From NCBI RefSeq assembly GCF_000813145.1, contig NZ_BAZF01000002.1:329175-393174 (forward strand): a stretch of DNA of 64,000 nucleotides, written 5' to 3'. The position numbers were made by a program, and so were the translations under genes. Of the stretch, positions 15,287 to 26,091 are shown piece by piece. Under the pieces are notes generated by a model, which did no database searches, was not told the DNA's origin, and worked only from the letters and a program-made list of their open reading frames with translations. The DNA comes from Geobacter sp. OR-1 (GTDB taxonomy: Bacteria > Desulfobacterota > Desulfuromonadia > Geobacterales > DSM-12255). How positions within the stretch are numbered: position 1 is the first letter of the stretch; every line of letters starts with the position of its first letter.

Positions 15287-15653
15287 TCGGTGATCAGTGC
15301 GAGACTTGCATCATTATCCGCGCTGTCCGTAACAACCAAGTCCTAGATAACGCATTTAACTTAATCAATTCAATGCGTTATCCAGAAAGCAGATGCAAAA
15401 ACGGATGCAAAGTGCTCGAAAGTGTAAAGTAGAAGGTAGAATTATTTTCAGCAATGCCCCCATCGTTCCCGCCGTTAATATCAATAATTTCTTTTCGTGA
15501 TGTCGGTTTCACCAGATAAGCCTAATAATACAAGCAGGTTACACGTACAGAATAACGTATGGCTGTCACTTCAACGTTCAAAACGTCTCAGGTTATTTCT
15601 TATTGTCTCAGAAACAAACGGATGCAAAAACGGATGCAAGGGGCAAGATAGAC
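15287..15653. other. Gene-free end of the element with repeats (candidate attachment region)
   Basis: No credible gene is present. A perfect 11-bp inverted repeat GATAACGCATT/AATGCGTTATC lies at 15346-15356 and 15372-15382. An exact 19-bp direct repeat GATGCAAAAACGGATGCAA occurs at 15392-15410 and 15621-15639, and each copy is itself two GATGCAA units 12 bp apart. Paired short repeats beside a tRNA 3' end are typical of arm-type sites for tyrosine integrases and excisionases. This reading is inferred. Confidence 0.45.
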
Positions 15654-15688
15654 ATAAAAAAGGGGTTAGACTCGACGTCTAACCCCTT
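15654..15688 (-). terminator. Intrinsic terminator of tRNA-Gly
   Basis: A perfect 12-bp stem, AAGGGGTTAGAC (15660-15671) with GTCTAACCCCTT (15677-15688), a 5-nt loop, and a run of six T on the minus strand. It lies 8 bp past the CCA end of the tRNA. Confidence 0.85.
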
Positions 15689-15696
15689 GATTTTAT

Positions 15697-15771
<75 letters not shown>

Positions 15772-15784
15772 ATGAAGTGGTATT

Positions 15785-15812
15785 TTTAAACTACAACCGA
15801 GGTTGTTGTCAA
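15785..15812 (-). promoter_or_regulatory. Promoter of tRNA-Gly
   Basis: On the minus strand, a -35 box TTGACA (15807-15812) and a -10 box TTTAAA (15785-15790) with 16-bp spacing, ending 14 bp before the mature tRNA 5' end. Confidence 0.6.
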
Positions 15813-15838
15813 TAGTTTTGAAGATACGGTACCAAAAA

Positions 15839-15868
15839 GAAAGGCCCGCATTGCGGGCCTTTCCAAAA
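15839..15868 (-). terminator. Intrinsic terminator of flgM
   Basis: A stem AAAGGCCCGC/GCGGGCCTTT with a 2-4 nt loop. On the minus strand it is followed by a T-rich tract (TTTCTTTTT). It lies about 20 bp after the flgM stop codon. Confidence 0.8.
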
Positions 15869-15888
15869 TAACTTTCCTAAATAAAGGG

Positions 15889-16215
15889 TTATGCGGATAC
15901 CCCTTTCAGGAAACTGCCGATCTGAGAGATCATCTTCTCAGCAACATTCCGGCTGCCGGGATCGTATGAATTTGATTCCAACTGGGCTTTTATCTGCGCA
16001 ACTTTGTCAGCCCGGAACTGTTCCGATGATTTCAGCTCTGATGCTGCTTCGTTAATACTGTTGGCAGCCTGGGAGATCGAAAGCTTGTCTGATTTTTCCG
16101 ATCCGGTTGACTGTTCTGCCTGCTTGTTCGGTTGCTGCTGTTGCTGTATCTGATTGACCGATTCATCGCGGATGAATGCAGGGTTTACCTGATGACTGGT
16201 TGGTTCAATCCTCAT
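15889..16215 (-). CDS. flgM: FlgM, anti-sigma-28 factor
   Basis: A 108-residue FlgM-family protein. The N-terminus is low-complexity and Gln-rich (QQQQQ), as expected for the disordered part exported through the flagellum. The C-terminal half (about residues 70-102, RADKVAQIKAQLESNSYD, then AEKMI) carries the conserved sigma-28-binding helices. It holds back late flagellar gene expression until the hook is complete. No other flagellar gene is nearby in this window. A strong GGAGGTGA site precedes the ATG. Confidence 0.88.
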   Translation of the reverse strand: MRIEPTSHQVNPAFIRDESVNQIQQQQQPNKQAEQSTGSEKSDKLSISQAANSINEAASELKSSEQFRADKVAQIKAQLESNSYDPGSRNVAEKMISQIGSFLKGVSA

Positions 16216-16313
16216 ACCATCTCACCTCCGCTGGGATAAATTATAATAAATATCGGCATTAACAGAAAAAACTTTAGGGGAAATTGTCGCAACGACATTT
16301 TTCCCTAATCTGA

Positions 16314-17873
16314 TTACTCCCATTCGATGGTTGCCGGAGGTTTGGATGAGATATCGTACACCACCCGGTTGACTCCCTTGACCTCGTTGATGATCCGGCT
16401 GCTGATGCGGGCCATATCCTCATACGGAAGCGGATACCAGCCGGCAGTCATAAAATCCTTGGTTTCAACGGCACGCAGGGCGATCACATATTCATAGGTT
16501 CGGCCGTCTCCCATCACCCCGACACTCTTTACCGGCAGGAATACTGCAAATGCCTGGCTGATCTTGTCATAATGGCCCGAAGCATACAGCTCTTCGATAT
16601 AGATCGCATCGGCACGACGCAGGATGTCGGCATAGTCTTTCCTGACCTCGCCGAGAATCCGCACCCCGAGCCCCGGTCCAGGGAACGGATGCCGCCAGAC
16701 CATCTGATGCGGCAAACCGAGCTCCTCCCCGATGGCCCTGACCTCATCCTTGAAAAGCTCTCGGAGCGGTTCGAGCAGCTTCAGCTTCATATATTCCGGC
16801 AATCCGCCGACATTGTGATGACTCTTGATATTGTGAGCCTTGCCGGTTTTCGCCCCGGCAGATTCAATGACATCCGGGTAGATGGTCCCCTGCGCAAGCC
16901 ATTTGGCATCTTCGATGCGGCCCGATTCCTCTTCGAATATCTTCACGAACAGGTTGCCGATAATCTTTCGCTTCTTTTCCGGATCAGCCTCCCCGGCCAA
17001 TCCCGACAGAAACCGGTCCTCGGCATCCACGCGGATCACTTTCACCCCCAGGTTCTGGGCAAAGGTGGCCATGACCTGGTCGCCTTCAGCGAGCCGCAAG
17101 AGCCCGTTATCGACAAAGACGCAGGTAAGCTGGTCACCGATGGCCCGATGAATGAGCGCTGCCGCAACGGATGAATCGACCCCGCCGGACAGCCCCAGGA
17201 TTACCCTGTCATTGCCGACCTGCTGCCTGATCCGCTCGATTGCGTCGTCGATGATCTGACCCGGAGTCCATCTGCCGCGACAGCCGCAGATCTTGCGAAC
17301 AAAGGTGTCGATCAGTTGCTCTCCACGAGGGGTATGGTTGACCTCGGGGTGGAACTGCACCCCATACAGCCCTTTTTCAATATTCTGTATCGCGCACACC
17401 GGCGCGTTATCCGTCAACGCCACTACGCTGAAACCTGACGGCACCTTGCTGACATGATCTCCATGGCTCATCCATACCGGGCTTTTGCCCTCAAGGAAAA
17501 AACCCTCGAAAAGCGGGCCCGGGTTTCCGGTGGCCAGCAACTCGGCATGGCCGAACTCCCGTTTTCCGGCAGGGACCACCTCGCCGCCGAAGTGGCGGCT
17601 CATCAACTGCATGCCGTAACAGATACCGAGTACCGGAACGCCGAGCTCGAACAGCTCTTCGGCAACAGACGGCGCCGCCGCTTCATATACCGATTTCGGG
17701 CCGCCGGAGAGAATGATCCCTTTCGGCGCAAAGGCCCGGATATCGGCAATCGCCATATCAAATGGGTGGAGTTCGCAGTATACATGCGCCTCCCGCACCC
17801 TCCGCGCTATCAACTGGGTGTACTGGGAGCCGAAGTCAAGAATCAGGATCTTTTCACTATGAATGTCAGCCAT
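16314..17873 (-). CDS. guaA: GMP synthase (glutamine-hydrolysing)
   Basis: A 519-residue enzyme that converts XMP to GMP with glutamine and ATP. The N-terminal amidotransferase domain has the catalytic Cys in GICYGMQL (near residue 85) and the His-Pro-Glu triad part (HPEVNHT, near 172). The ATP pyrophosphatase P-loop SGGVDSS follows near 230, and the C-terminal dimerisation domain ends GlnTrpGlu-like as in the family (TIEWE). The start at 17873 (MADIHSEK) is preferred to ATG 17891, because AGAAAG lies before it and it gives the usual N-terminus. It lies downstream of guaB. Confidence 0.97.
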   Translation of the reverse strand: MADIHSEKILILDFGSQYTQLIARRVREAHVYCELHPFDMAIADIRAFAPKGIILSGGPKSVYEAAAPSVAEELFELGVPVLGICYGMQLMSRHFGGEVVPAGKREFGHAELLATGNPGPLFEGFFLEGKSPVWMSHGDHVSKVPSGFSVVALTDNAPVCAIQNIEKGLYGVQFHPEVNHTPRGEQLIDTFVRKICGCRGRWTPGQIIDDAIERIRQQVGNDRVILGLSGGVDSSVAAALIHRAIGDQLTCVFVDNGLLRLAEGDQVMATFAQNLGVKVIRVDAEDRFLSGLAGEADPEKKRKIIGNLFVKIFEEESGRIEDAKWLAQGTIYPDVIESAGAKTGKAHNIKSHHNVGGLPEYMKLKLLEPLRELFKDEVRAIGEELGLPHQMVWRHPFPGPGLGVRILGEVRKDYADILRRADAIYIEELYASGHYDKISQAFAVFLPVKSVGVMGDGRTYEYVIALRAVETKDFMTAGWYPLPYEDMARISSRIINEVKGVNRVVYDISSKPPATIEWE

Positions 17874-17902
17874 GGCTTTCTTTCTCAACATTGAATATGG
17901 AA

Positions 17903-18010
17903 GCGAGGGAATTTTTGTTCTGGCAAGGCTGTCGAGGGGCCGTGCAGAGGCGTAGCAGCGCTACGCCGCACAAACGGTCACGAAGACTTACGCCGCCAGG
18001 GCGAAAATTA
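17903..18010. repeat. Dispersed ~108-bp repeat, copy A (guaB-guaA gap)
   Basis: The same sequence, about 75% identical and with the core AAGGCTGTCGAGGGG and GCGTAGCAGCGCTACGCCGC exactly kept, recurs at 53000-53107. The centre is a GGCGTAGC/GCTACGCC palindrome. Both copies begin shortly upstream of a minus-strand start codon and end about 10 bp after the stop of the preceding gene. Confidence 0.85.
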
Positions 18011-18018
18011 ACCGCTTC

Positions 18019-19512
<1,494 letters not shown>

Positions 19513-19584
19513 TTAAAGATAGACGAACGGGGCGGGGATAAGCCAATGGCCGAATACCCCACCCCGGAAGATAGTTAACCGAAG

Positions 19585-19613
19585 AAATTAGTACAGGAGC
19601 TGCATCAAGTCAA
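19585..19613 (-). promoter_or_regulatory. Sigma-70-type promoter of guaB
   Basis: On the minus strand, TTGACT (19608-19613), a 17-bp spacer and TAATTT (19585-19590), about 94 bp upstream of the guaB start. Confidence 0.55.
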
Positions 19614-19654
19614 GGGGAAAGGAGTTATAAAATTCCCATTTAAAGACAGTGGCT

Positions 19655-20725
19655 TCATCTCGGAATATATGGAGATTTATCCTTAATCTTTGCCAGGGTG
19701 GCGACTATGAGCTTGACGGCATTTTCCAGGTCGGAAAGGGCCAGCACCTCCACCGGCGTGTGCATGTAGCGAAGCGGGATTTTCACCAGCGCAGTGGCAA
19801 CGCCGCCACGGGATATCTGCATGACATTGGCGTCGGTGCCGGTTGCCCGGGGGATACCGGTAAACTGGACCGGGATCTTCTGCTCCTCGGCAGTTGCTGC
19901 CAACAGGTCGAAAAGCGCCGGGTTGATGTTGGCCCCGCGTGGGAGAATCGGCCCCTTGCCGATCTTCACATCACCGTTGTGTTTCTTCTCCACATCGGGC
20001 TGGTCAGTGGCAAAATCGACCTCGACACAGATCCCGATATCCGGGTTCACGGTATAACTGCTGGTAGTGCCGCCGCGCAACCCCACCTCCTCCTGGACCG
20101 AGGAAACCCCGTACAGATCGACCGACAGCTTCTTCCTGGCGGAAGCCACCTGACGGAGCACCTCTGCCACCACGAAGCTACCTGCCTTGTCGTCGAAACC
20201 GCGGGATGTCACCCGGTCGCCGCAGAGCCGTTCGATCCCGGCGGCGAAGGTTATCGGGTCGCCGATCCGCACCAGTTTTTCGGCATCCTTCTTCGTCGCG
20301 GCACCGATATCAATGTACTGATTATCCAGTTTGGTGACCGTATCACGGTCCTTCGGCTCCATCAGGTGAATCGGCTTCCTGCCGATAACACCAGGCAGCC
20401 CCCCCTGCGCCGCATGCACGATAACCCTCTGGCCCGGGGTAAGATGCGCGTCAACCCCACCGATGGCGCCGAAATAAATGAAGCCGTTGTCATCGATATA
20501 GCGCACCTGCAGGCCGATCTCATCAGAGTGTCCCACGAGCATGACCCGGGGACGCTCCTTACCGGTCCCGGCGATCATGCCGTAGACGTTTCCCATCACA
20601 TCGCTTGTAACCGTCGCCGACTTCTCGATATAGGCGCGAAACACCCTCTGAGCGGGCTGTTCATACCCGGACGGGCTTGGTGCTTCGAGCAGTTTTGTCA
20701 GAAACTCGAAAGATTCCTTGCGCAT
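19655..20725 (-). CDS. M42-family aminopeptidase
   Basis: A 356-residue cytosolic metallo-aminopeptidase/deblocking enzyme of family M42. The two-metal ligands are visible in order: HSDEIG (near residue 66), FDDKAG with the bridging Asp (near 180), the catalytic/ligand Glu pair in VQEEVG (near 212), an Asp in VDFATD (near 235), and MHTPVE (near 320). It probably trims peptides in the cytoplasm. GGAAAGGA precedes the ATG. It has a 58-bp gap to the upstream gene. Confidence 0.93.
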   Translation of the reverse strand: MRKESFEFLTKLLEAPSPSGYEQPAQRVFRAYIEKSATVTSDVMGNVYGMIAGTGKERPRVMLVGHSDEIGLQVRYIDDNGFIYFGAIGGVDAHLTPGQRVIVHAAQGGLPGVIGRKPIHLMEPKDRDTVTKLDNQYIDIGAATKKDAEKLVRIGDPITFAAGIERLCGDRVTSRGFDDKAGSFVVAEVLRQVASARKKLSVDLYGVSSVQEEVGLRGGTTSSYTVNPDIGICVEVDFATDQPDVEKKHNGDVKIGKGPILPRGANINPALFDLLAATAEEQKIPVQFTGIPRATGTDANVMQISRGGVATALVKIPLRYMHTPVEVLALSDLENAVKLIVATLAKIKDKSPYIPR

Positions 20726-20782
20726 GAATACGGTCCTTTCCCTTTAACCAGATTTGATTTTTCGGCAGACAGCACGACCGGA

Positions 20783-21283
20783 TCAGATCGGTAGCTTGTT
20801 CATCTGGGCCGGATCGAGGTTCTCCAGGAAATCGGCAAACCGCCGTTCGTTGCTCTCGCTCAGCACCACTTCGTCGTTAAGCGCATAGCGTGCCGCCCAA
20901 TCGATAAGGTCTGACGACACCGTCAAAAGCAGCTTGCGGCACAACGCCACGTTCAGAGCCTCTGCCAGCCCGACACGGACCAGTTCCTCACGGGATTCTC
21001 CGGCAACGACAACCTTTGCCGTGACAGCGCCCCCCTCGTCCATCTCCAGGATCACGCGCGACAACGAGTAGCCGAGCTTTGTCATCAACGAGTCGAGAAA
21101 GTCCGGCCGGCCGGCCTTGTTGGTCAAATCCCGGCACAACATGTCGGCGGCTATTGAAACACCGTCCTTGAGACTTATCCAGAGCGGCACGGTATTGGCT
21201 CCGTCCGTATCCTTAAGCAGCACCACCGGCCGACGCGAAACAGTGTCGATTGTAAATCCGTAAACCGTCATCTCAACATACAC
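20783..21283 (-). CDS. Bifunctional nuclease family protein (DUF151)
   Basis: A 166-residue protein of the DUF151/bifunctional nuclease family. Features are the N-terminal VYVEMTVYGFTID, VVLLKDTDGANTVPLWI near residue 25-40, and a C-terminal UVR/BFN-like acidic tail. Some members show RNase and DNase activity; the cellular role is not settled. The start is taken as GTG 21283, since family members begin at this point and GGAGGAAA lies 6 nt upstream. It follows miaB by 38 bp and is probably in its operon. Confidence 0.85.
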   Translation of the reverse strand: MYVEMTVYGFTIDTVSRRPVVLLKDTDGANTVPLWISLKDGVSIAADMLCRDLTNKAGRPDFLDSLMTKLGYSLSRVILEMDEGGAVTAKVVVAGESREELVRVGLAEALNVALCRKLLLTVSSDLIDWAARYALNDEVVLSESNERRFADFLENLDPAQMNKLPI

Positions 21284-21321
21284 GGCATTTTCCTCCAGCT
21301 GCAATGCACTGCTCAGAGCCC

Positions 21322-22641
21322 CTAAACAAGGCGCCCCAGCTGCGAATTCTGGTAACCTTCGATAATTTCGACATCCACCAGCCTGCCGACCAGCGAAATG
21401 TCACCGTCAAAGTTCACGATCCGGTTATAAGTAGTTCTGCCGAAAACCTGGCCGGTGCGCTTGCTTGCCCCTTCGACCAGAACCTCCTGCACCGTGCCGA
21501 CCAGCGCCTCGCTGTACCGGCGGGTGATCTTCTTCTGGATCGCCATCAAGCGATCCAGCCGCTCGACCTTCATGTCGTACGGCAGGTCCCCATCGAAGTC
21601 GGCCGCAGCTGTCCCTGGCCGCTGCGAATACAGGAATGAAAAGATGTCCGAGTATCCGGTCTCTTCAACCAGTGACAGGGTTTCGGTAAAATCCTCTTCG
21701 GTCTCGCCAGGAAAACCGACAATAATGTCGGAGGTAATGGCGATATCGGGCCGGACGCTCCGCAGATCAGCCACCTTTTCCATATACTCCGGCCGGGTAT
21801 AGCCCCGGTTCATCCTGGCAAGGACGGCACTGCTCCCGGCCTGGGCAGGGAGATGGATATGTGCGCACAGCTTCGGCAACTCGGCAAAGCAGTCGATCAG
21901 CGGCCTGGTGATATCCTTTGGATGCGAAGTAGTGAAACGGATCCGCTCGATGCCGTCGATTGCAGCCACCATCCGGAGCAGCCCGGCGAAATCCGGCTGG
22001 CCGGGATCGTTCAAACCGTATGAGTTGACGTTCTGGCCGAGCAGTGTGACCTCTTTGACACCGTTGGCGGCCATCAGGCGAATCTCGGCGACAATATCTG
22101 CGGAACGGCGGCTGATCTCTCTCCCCCGGACATATGGGACGATGCAGTATGAGCAGTAGTTGTCGCACCCCTGCATTACGGTCACAAACCGGGTAACCCC
22201 CCCAGAGCGGTCATCAACGGGAAAGAGCCCCATTCTGGTCTCGTTGTCGATGAAATCGACCTCTGCAAGCCGCCGGCCCTCCTCGGCGGCCAGGACGATC
22301 TGGGGAATCCGGTGCAGGTTATGCGTACCAAAAACCAGGTCAAGATAAGGAATCTTTTCCAGCAGCCGCTCCCCTTCCTGCTGGGCCACGCATCCCCCGA
22401 CCCCGAACAGCAGGGCCGGTTTTTTTCTCTTGAGCGGCCTGAGGTTCTCCAGTTGCCGGTAAACCCGCTCCTCGGCCTTTGCCCTGACAGTGCAGGTGTT
22501 CAGGATGATAAGATCGGCAGCAGCGGATTCTTCGGTAAGCTCATAACCGACTCCAGCCAGCAGTGATGCTATCTTCTCAGAATCGCTCACATTCATCTGG
22601 CAACCGAATGTTTGCAGATACAGGAACTTCGGACTTTCCAT
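21322..22641 (-). CDS. miaB: MiaB, tRNA methylthiotransferase
   Basis: A 439-residue radical-SAM methylthiotransferase that adds the 2-methylthio group to N6-isopentenyl-A37 of tRNAs. The N-terminal UPF0004 domain has cysteines in FGCQMN (near 12), LNTCTVR (near 48) and VGGCVAQ (near 82). The radical SAM motif CDNYCSYC is near 157-164, and a TRAM RNA-binding domain ends the protein. The start at 22641 is chosen for GAGG 5 nt upstream and the standard N-terminus; a longer frame to 22809 has no family support. Confidence 0.96.
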   Translation of the reverse strand: MESPKFLYLQTFGCQMNVSDSEKIASLLAGVGYELTEESAAADLIILNTCTVRAKAEERVYRQLENLRPLKRKKPALLFGVGGCVAQQEGERLLEKIPYLDLVFGTHNLHRIPQIVLAAEEGRRLAEVDFIDNETRMGLFPVDDRSGGVTRFVTVMQGCDNYCSYCIVPYVRGREISRRSADIVAEIRLMAANGVKEVTLLGQNVNSYGLNDPGQPDFAGLLRMVAAIDGIERIRFTTSHPKDITRPLIDCFAELPKLCAHIHLPAQAGSSAVLARMNRGYTRPEYMEKVADLRSVRPDIAITSDIIVGFPGETEEDFTETLSLVEETGYSDIFSFLYSQRPGTAAADFDGDLPYDMKVERLDRLMAIQKKITRRYSEALVGTVQEVLVEGASKRTGQVFGRTTYNRIVNFDGDISLVGRLVDVEIIEGYQNSQLGRLV

Positions 22642-22851
22642 GTTCGCCTCATTAAATTTTCGCTCTGGTATGCGATAGTACGCAATCTCACCCTTTGCCG
22701 TCAATAGCGTTTGCCGATTCTCAGGCACAACCGCTGCCGGTACGGTACAGGCCCATTCTTGCTGTTGCTTTTGAGCACTATTTGTATTACTATGCTCAGC
22801 CATTGCCAAATGGCATTAATCCCACCTAACATACAAGGAGTCATCCCCGAA

Positions 22852-24438
22852 ATGCTCGGCATAATGCGTAAATACAAGGAATCAGTCGTAATCAAGGTGG
22901 TCTTTGTCATCATTGTAGCCTCTTTTGTCGGCACCATCTTTCTGGTCTGGGGCGAAGGCGGCTCCAACAGTGGCCCCAAGGCCTACGCCGCCAAGGTTAA
23001 CGGGGGAAAGATCTCCCTGGAACAGTACCAGCGCTCCTATTATCAGCTGAGAGGGATCTACGAGCAGCTTTCCGGTAAATCACTCACTCCTGATCAGGAA
23101 AAACAGCTGGGGATAAAAAAAGCGGCTCTCGATAAACTGGTTGATTCCCTTCTGATCAGCCAGGAAGCCAGGAAAATGGGGATCAAGGTCACCAAAGACG
23201 AGATCGTGGCCGCGGTTGCCGCAGTGCCGGCCTTCCAGAAAGACGGGGCATTTGATTTCAAACTGTATCAGCAGACTCTCAAGTCCAACCGGCTTACGCC
23301 GCAGGAGTTCGAAGACGGCCAGGAAGAGGACCTGATGATCAAGAAAGCCCGCCAGAAGATCACCGATAAGGCTCAGGTTTCTGATGACGAGGCGCTGGCG
23401 GCCTATAAAAAGAGAAATGACAAGGTTGACCTGCAGTTCGTATCCTTTTCCCCTGCCGACGTCCGGGGCGAAGTCAAACTGACCGAGCAGGATCTGACTG
23501 CCTATCTCCAGGCACACCAGGAGCAGTTCAAGACCCCGGAGCAGATCAGCATCTCCTACCTGCTGGTCGATCCGGCTAAATTCACCGGCAAGGTAACGGT
23601 AACCGACGAAGAGGTTCAGACCTATTACCAGCGCAACATCGACCGTTTTCAGGGAAAAGGCGGCATCCTCCCTTTTGCTGAGGTAAAAGACCAGGCCAAG
23701 GCCGATGCAATCAAGGCAAAGGCCGCCAAGCAGGCTTATGAAGCAACCGCTGATGCCCTTAACAAGAATCTCAAGGGAGCGGATCTTGCTGCGGCAGCCA
23801 AGGGCCTCGGCGTGTCCATAAGCGAAACGCCGCTCTTTACCGCCGTAGCTCCCCCGGCCCAGCTGGCCGGCGAAGCGGAACTGGTCAAGCGCTCGTTCAT
23901 GACCAAGCAGGGTGAGTTCGGGGGCCCGGTTGAAACGAAAAAGGGAATCTATATCGTCAAGGTCAAGGAACGCAAACCAGCGGCAGTACCACCACTGGCC
24001 CAGATAAAATCGCAGGTCGAAGCCCGCGCCGCCATCGACAAGGCGCAGGAACTGGCCAAGAAAAAGGCCGAAGAAGCACTGGCCGCCTTTGGTAAAAACA
24101 GTGTACCGGCCAAGGCCCAGGACTCCGGCCCGTTCGGTTTCTCCGAAAAGAGCCCGCTGGTGCCGAAAATAGGGGCATCGCCTGAGGTCATGCAGGCCGC
24201 TTTCGATCTCACTACCCAGGCTCCGGCAGCAAAAACCGTGTTCAAGATCAACGATCGCTGGTATGCAATCAAACTCAAGAACCGTATCGCTGCAGACACC
24301 GCCTCTTTCCAGCAGACCAAGGAAGAGCTGAAGAAGGAACTGCTTCCCAAGAAGCAGCAGGATGCCATCGCAGCCTGGGTCAAGGAGCTGAGGGCAAAGG
24401 CCAAGATCGACATCAACGCTGCTCTGATTACCGAGTAA
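22852..24438 (+). CDS. PpiD-like membrane-anchored peptidyl-prolyl isomerase
   Basis: A 528-residue periplasmic folding factor. One N-terminal membrane helix (about residues 12-34) is followed by a SurA/PpiD-type chaperone domain (about 45-240). A parvulin-like region follows (about 250-420), in which the segment [19 protein letters not shown] marks its end. It probably assists outer-membrane protein folding at the inner membrane. The start is taken at 22852 with AAGGAG 11 nt upstream; ATG 22864 is possible. It is divergent from miaB and 37 bp before purC. Confidence 0.88.
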   Translation: MLGIMRKYKESVVIKVVFVIIVASFVGTIFLVWGEGGSNSGPKAYAAKVNGGKISLEQYQRSYYQLRGIYEQLSGKSLTPDQEKQLGIKKAALDKLVDSLLISQEARKMGIKVTKDEIVAAVAAVPAFQKDGAFDFKLYQQTLKSNRLTPQEFEDGQEEDLMIKKARQKITDKAQVSDDEALAAYKKRNDKVDLQFVSFSPADVRGEVKLTEQDLTAYLQAHQEQFKTPEQISISYLLVDPAKFTGKVTVTDEEVQTYYQRNIDRFQGKGGILPFAEVKDQAKADAIKAKAAKQAYEATADALNKNLKGADLAAAAKGLGVSISETPLFTAVAPPAQLAGEAELVKRSFMTKQGEFGGPVETKKGIYIVKVKERKPAAVPPLAQIKSQVEARAAIDKAQELAKKKAEEALAAFGKNSVPAKAQDSGPFGFSEKSPLVPKIGASPEVMQAAFDLTTQAPAAKTVFKINDRWYAIKLKNRIAADTASFQQTKEELKKELLPKKQQDAIAAWVKELRAKAKIDINAALITE

Positions 24439-24475
24439 CGGCAACCGTTTTCAAATAATATACAGGAGTCTTTAC

Positions 24476-25366
24476 ATGGCCAAACCAATCCTGCAGACCG
24501 ATTTCCCTGATCTCAAGCTTGCCGGCCGCGGCAAGGTCCGGGATATCTATGACATGGGCGAGGCATTGCTCATCGTGACCTCCGACAGGATCTCCGCCTT
24601 TGATGTCATCATGAATGAGGGGATTCCGGATAAAGGGTATGTCCTCACCCAGATCTCCGCCTTCTGGTTTCGCCAGATGGAGGAGATCATCCCCAACCAT
24701 ATCATCTCCACCGAGGTGAAGGATTTCCCGGCCGCATGCCGGAAATACGCCGAGCAGCTGGAAGGGCGCTCCATGCTGGTCAAGAAGGCCAAGCCCCTCC
24801 CTGCCGAATGCATTGTCCGCGGCTATCTCTCCGGTTCGGGATGGAAAGATTACAAGGCCACCGGCTCGGTGTGCGGCATAAAGCTGCCGGAAGGGCTGCT
24901 CGAATCATCCAAGCTACCGGAGCCGATCTTTACCCCTTCCACCAAGGCCGAGCTGGGAACCCACGACGAAAACATCACCTTCGAGCAGATGGTGGCAATG
25001 TGCGGGCGCGAGCTGGCCGAAAAGGTCCGTGACGTCACCATCAAGATCTACTGCAAGGCGCGCGATATCGCCGACAGCAAAGGAATCATCATTGCCGATA
25101 CCAAGTTCGAGTACGGCATCTATAACAACGAGCTGATCATCATCGACGAATGCATGACCCCTGATTCGAGCCGGTTCTGGCCCAAGGACGGCTACAAGCC
25201 TGGCGGGGCGCAGCCGTCATTCGACAAGCAGTTCCTGCGCGACTACCTGGAGACCCTGGACTGGGACAAGACCGCGCCGGCGCCCGACCTGCCGGAAGAG
25301 ATCTATCGAAAGACCGGGGAAAAGTATATGGAGGCGCTGGTCAGGCTTACCGGCAAAGGCAAGTAG
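24476..25366 (+). CDS. purC: SAICAR synthetase
   Basis: A 296-residue phosphoribosylaminoimidazole-succinocarboxamide synthase, purine biosynthesis step 7. Landmarks are [10 protein letters not shown] (residues 18-27), [19 protein letters not shown] (near 38-56), [17 protein letters not shown] (near 103) and the [17 protein letters not shown] region (near 203-227). It belongs to the longer bacterial type (about 295 residues). An AGGAG site lies 8 nt before the ATG and a strong terminator follows. Confidence 0.97.
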   Translation: MAKPILQTDFPDLKLAGRGKVRDIYDMGEALLIVTSDRISAFDVIMNEGIPDKGYVLTQISAFWFRQMEEIIPNHIISTEVKDFPAACRKYAEQLEGRSMLVKKAKPLPAECIVRGYLSGSGWKDYKATGSVCGIKLPEGLLESSKLPEPIFTPSTKAELGTHDENITFEQMVAMCGRELAEKVRDVTIKIYCKARDIADSKGIIIADTKFEYGIYNNELIIIDECMTPDSSRFWPKDGYKPGGAQPSFDKQFLRDYLETLDWDKTAPAPDLPEEIYRKTGEKYMEALVRLTGKGK

Positions 25367-25383
25367 ATCTGATTATCAAATAT

Positions 25384-25425
25384 AAAAAAGCCCCGGTTTC
25401 TCATTGCAGAAACCGGGGCTTTTTG
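25384..25425. terminator. Bidirectional terminator between purC and the HExxH gene
   Basis: AAAAAGCCCCGGTTTCT pairs with AGAAACCGGGGCTTTTT (17-bp stem, 6-nt loop). It has T-runs on both strands, so it serves the convergent genes on both sides. Confidence 0.9.
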
Positions 25426-25450
25426 CGTTCTGATTTCGGGATCAAGGCTA

Positions 25451-26020
25451 TCAGATTCTCAGGTCCACCAACCCTCCAGAAGAAGATCCTGGCAAGGAAC
25501 CTTCCGAAGCAGCCCCCGGCTGAGCCTCGCTCCTGGTAACGGTAGTGGTGGTGCCGCCGGCAACATAGGAACGCCCGCACTCTGGACAGATACTGTAATG
25601 GATCGTCACTGCCTGCGAAACCACTTTCCGCCCCTGCTCTCCCGCCTTTGCCTGCTCATTGTTGACATGCTCCAGCTCATGGGCGCGAACCGCAGATTCA
25701 GCAGCTCCGGGAGAAAGCCTGGTGGGGGACTGGAAAGAAACCGTGGGATCGTTCGACCGGTCCACGTATTTACGGTTCTTGCAGGTCTGGCACTCCTGGG
25801 GACCGGCGGCCGAACTGTTGGCGCTTACCCCGTCCGACGAGACTGCACTGTTTCCGTTGCTATTTACTGAAAGCGCCTTTGCTTCCGGCGAGATATTGAC
25901 CAGATAGGCAGGAGTGGAGACAGGGGGACCGGGCAGGTAGCTGCTCTGCGGGTATTGCTGCGGGTAGGCAACCTGAGTTTGCCGTTGAACTGCAGAATTT
26001 GTGATCCCGTCAAGAGCCAT
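25451..26020 (-). CDS. Small HExxH protein with two CxxC pairs
   Basis: A 189-residue protein without a signal peptide or membrane helix. A Pro/Ser-rich first half is followed by CQTCKNRKY (near residue 78), HELEHVNNEQ (near 113, an HExxH zinc-protease signature) and CPECGRSY (near 144). The last 30 residues are Ser/Gly-rich and end LRI. The combination suggests a zinc-bound metallopeptidase-like fold, but I cannot name a family with certainty and no substrate is indicated. It is convergent with purC. The ribosome site is weak. Confidence 0.7.
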   Translation of the reverse strand: MALDGITNSAVQRQTQVAYPQQYPQSSYLPGPPVSTPAYLVNISPEAKALSVNSNGNSAVSSDGVSANSSAAGPQECQTCKNRKYVDRSNDPTVSFQSPTRLSPGAAESAVRAHELEHVNNEQAKAGEQGRKVVSQAVTIHYSICPECGRSYVAGGTTTTVTRSEAQPGAASEGSLPGSSSGGLVDLRI

Positions 26021-26091
26021 CCCGATCCAAGAACGAAAACGGTCAGTTATAGTGGGATCATTATAACAATCTTAACAAGCTATTCCAACAA

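Noticed and set aside
15346..15382. 11-bp inverted repeat as a XerCD dif site
   Set aside because: The arms do not match dif half-sites and the 15-bp spacer is too long for a Xer crossover region.
15497..15682. 61-codon frame in the repeat-rich end of the element
   Set aside because: It has no ribosome site, unlikely composition (NGCKNGCK from the direct repeat), and it runs into the tRNA terminator. It may hold a remnant of an integrase end, but this cannot be supported.
19649..20794. 381-codon open frame opposite the M42 peptidase
   Set aside because: It is antisense to a gene with all metal ligands in place and has no motif of its own.
22641..22809. 56-codon N-terminal extension of miaB
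   Set aside because: The extension has no family similarity, and the internal ATG at 22641 has a good ribosome site and the standard N-terminus.
23080..24444. 454-codon open frame opposite the PpiD-like gene
   Set aside because: It is antisense to a well-supported gene, low in conserved features and without a ribosome site; GC-rich coding DNA commonly leaves such frames open.
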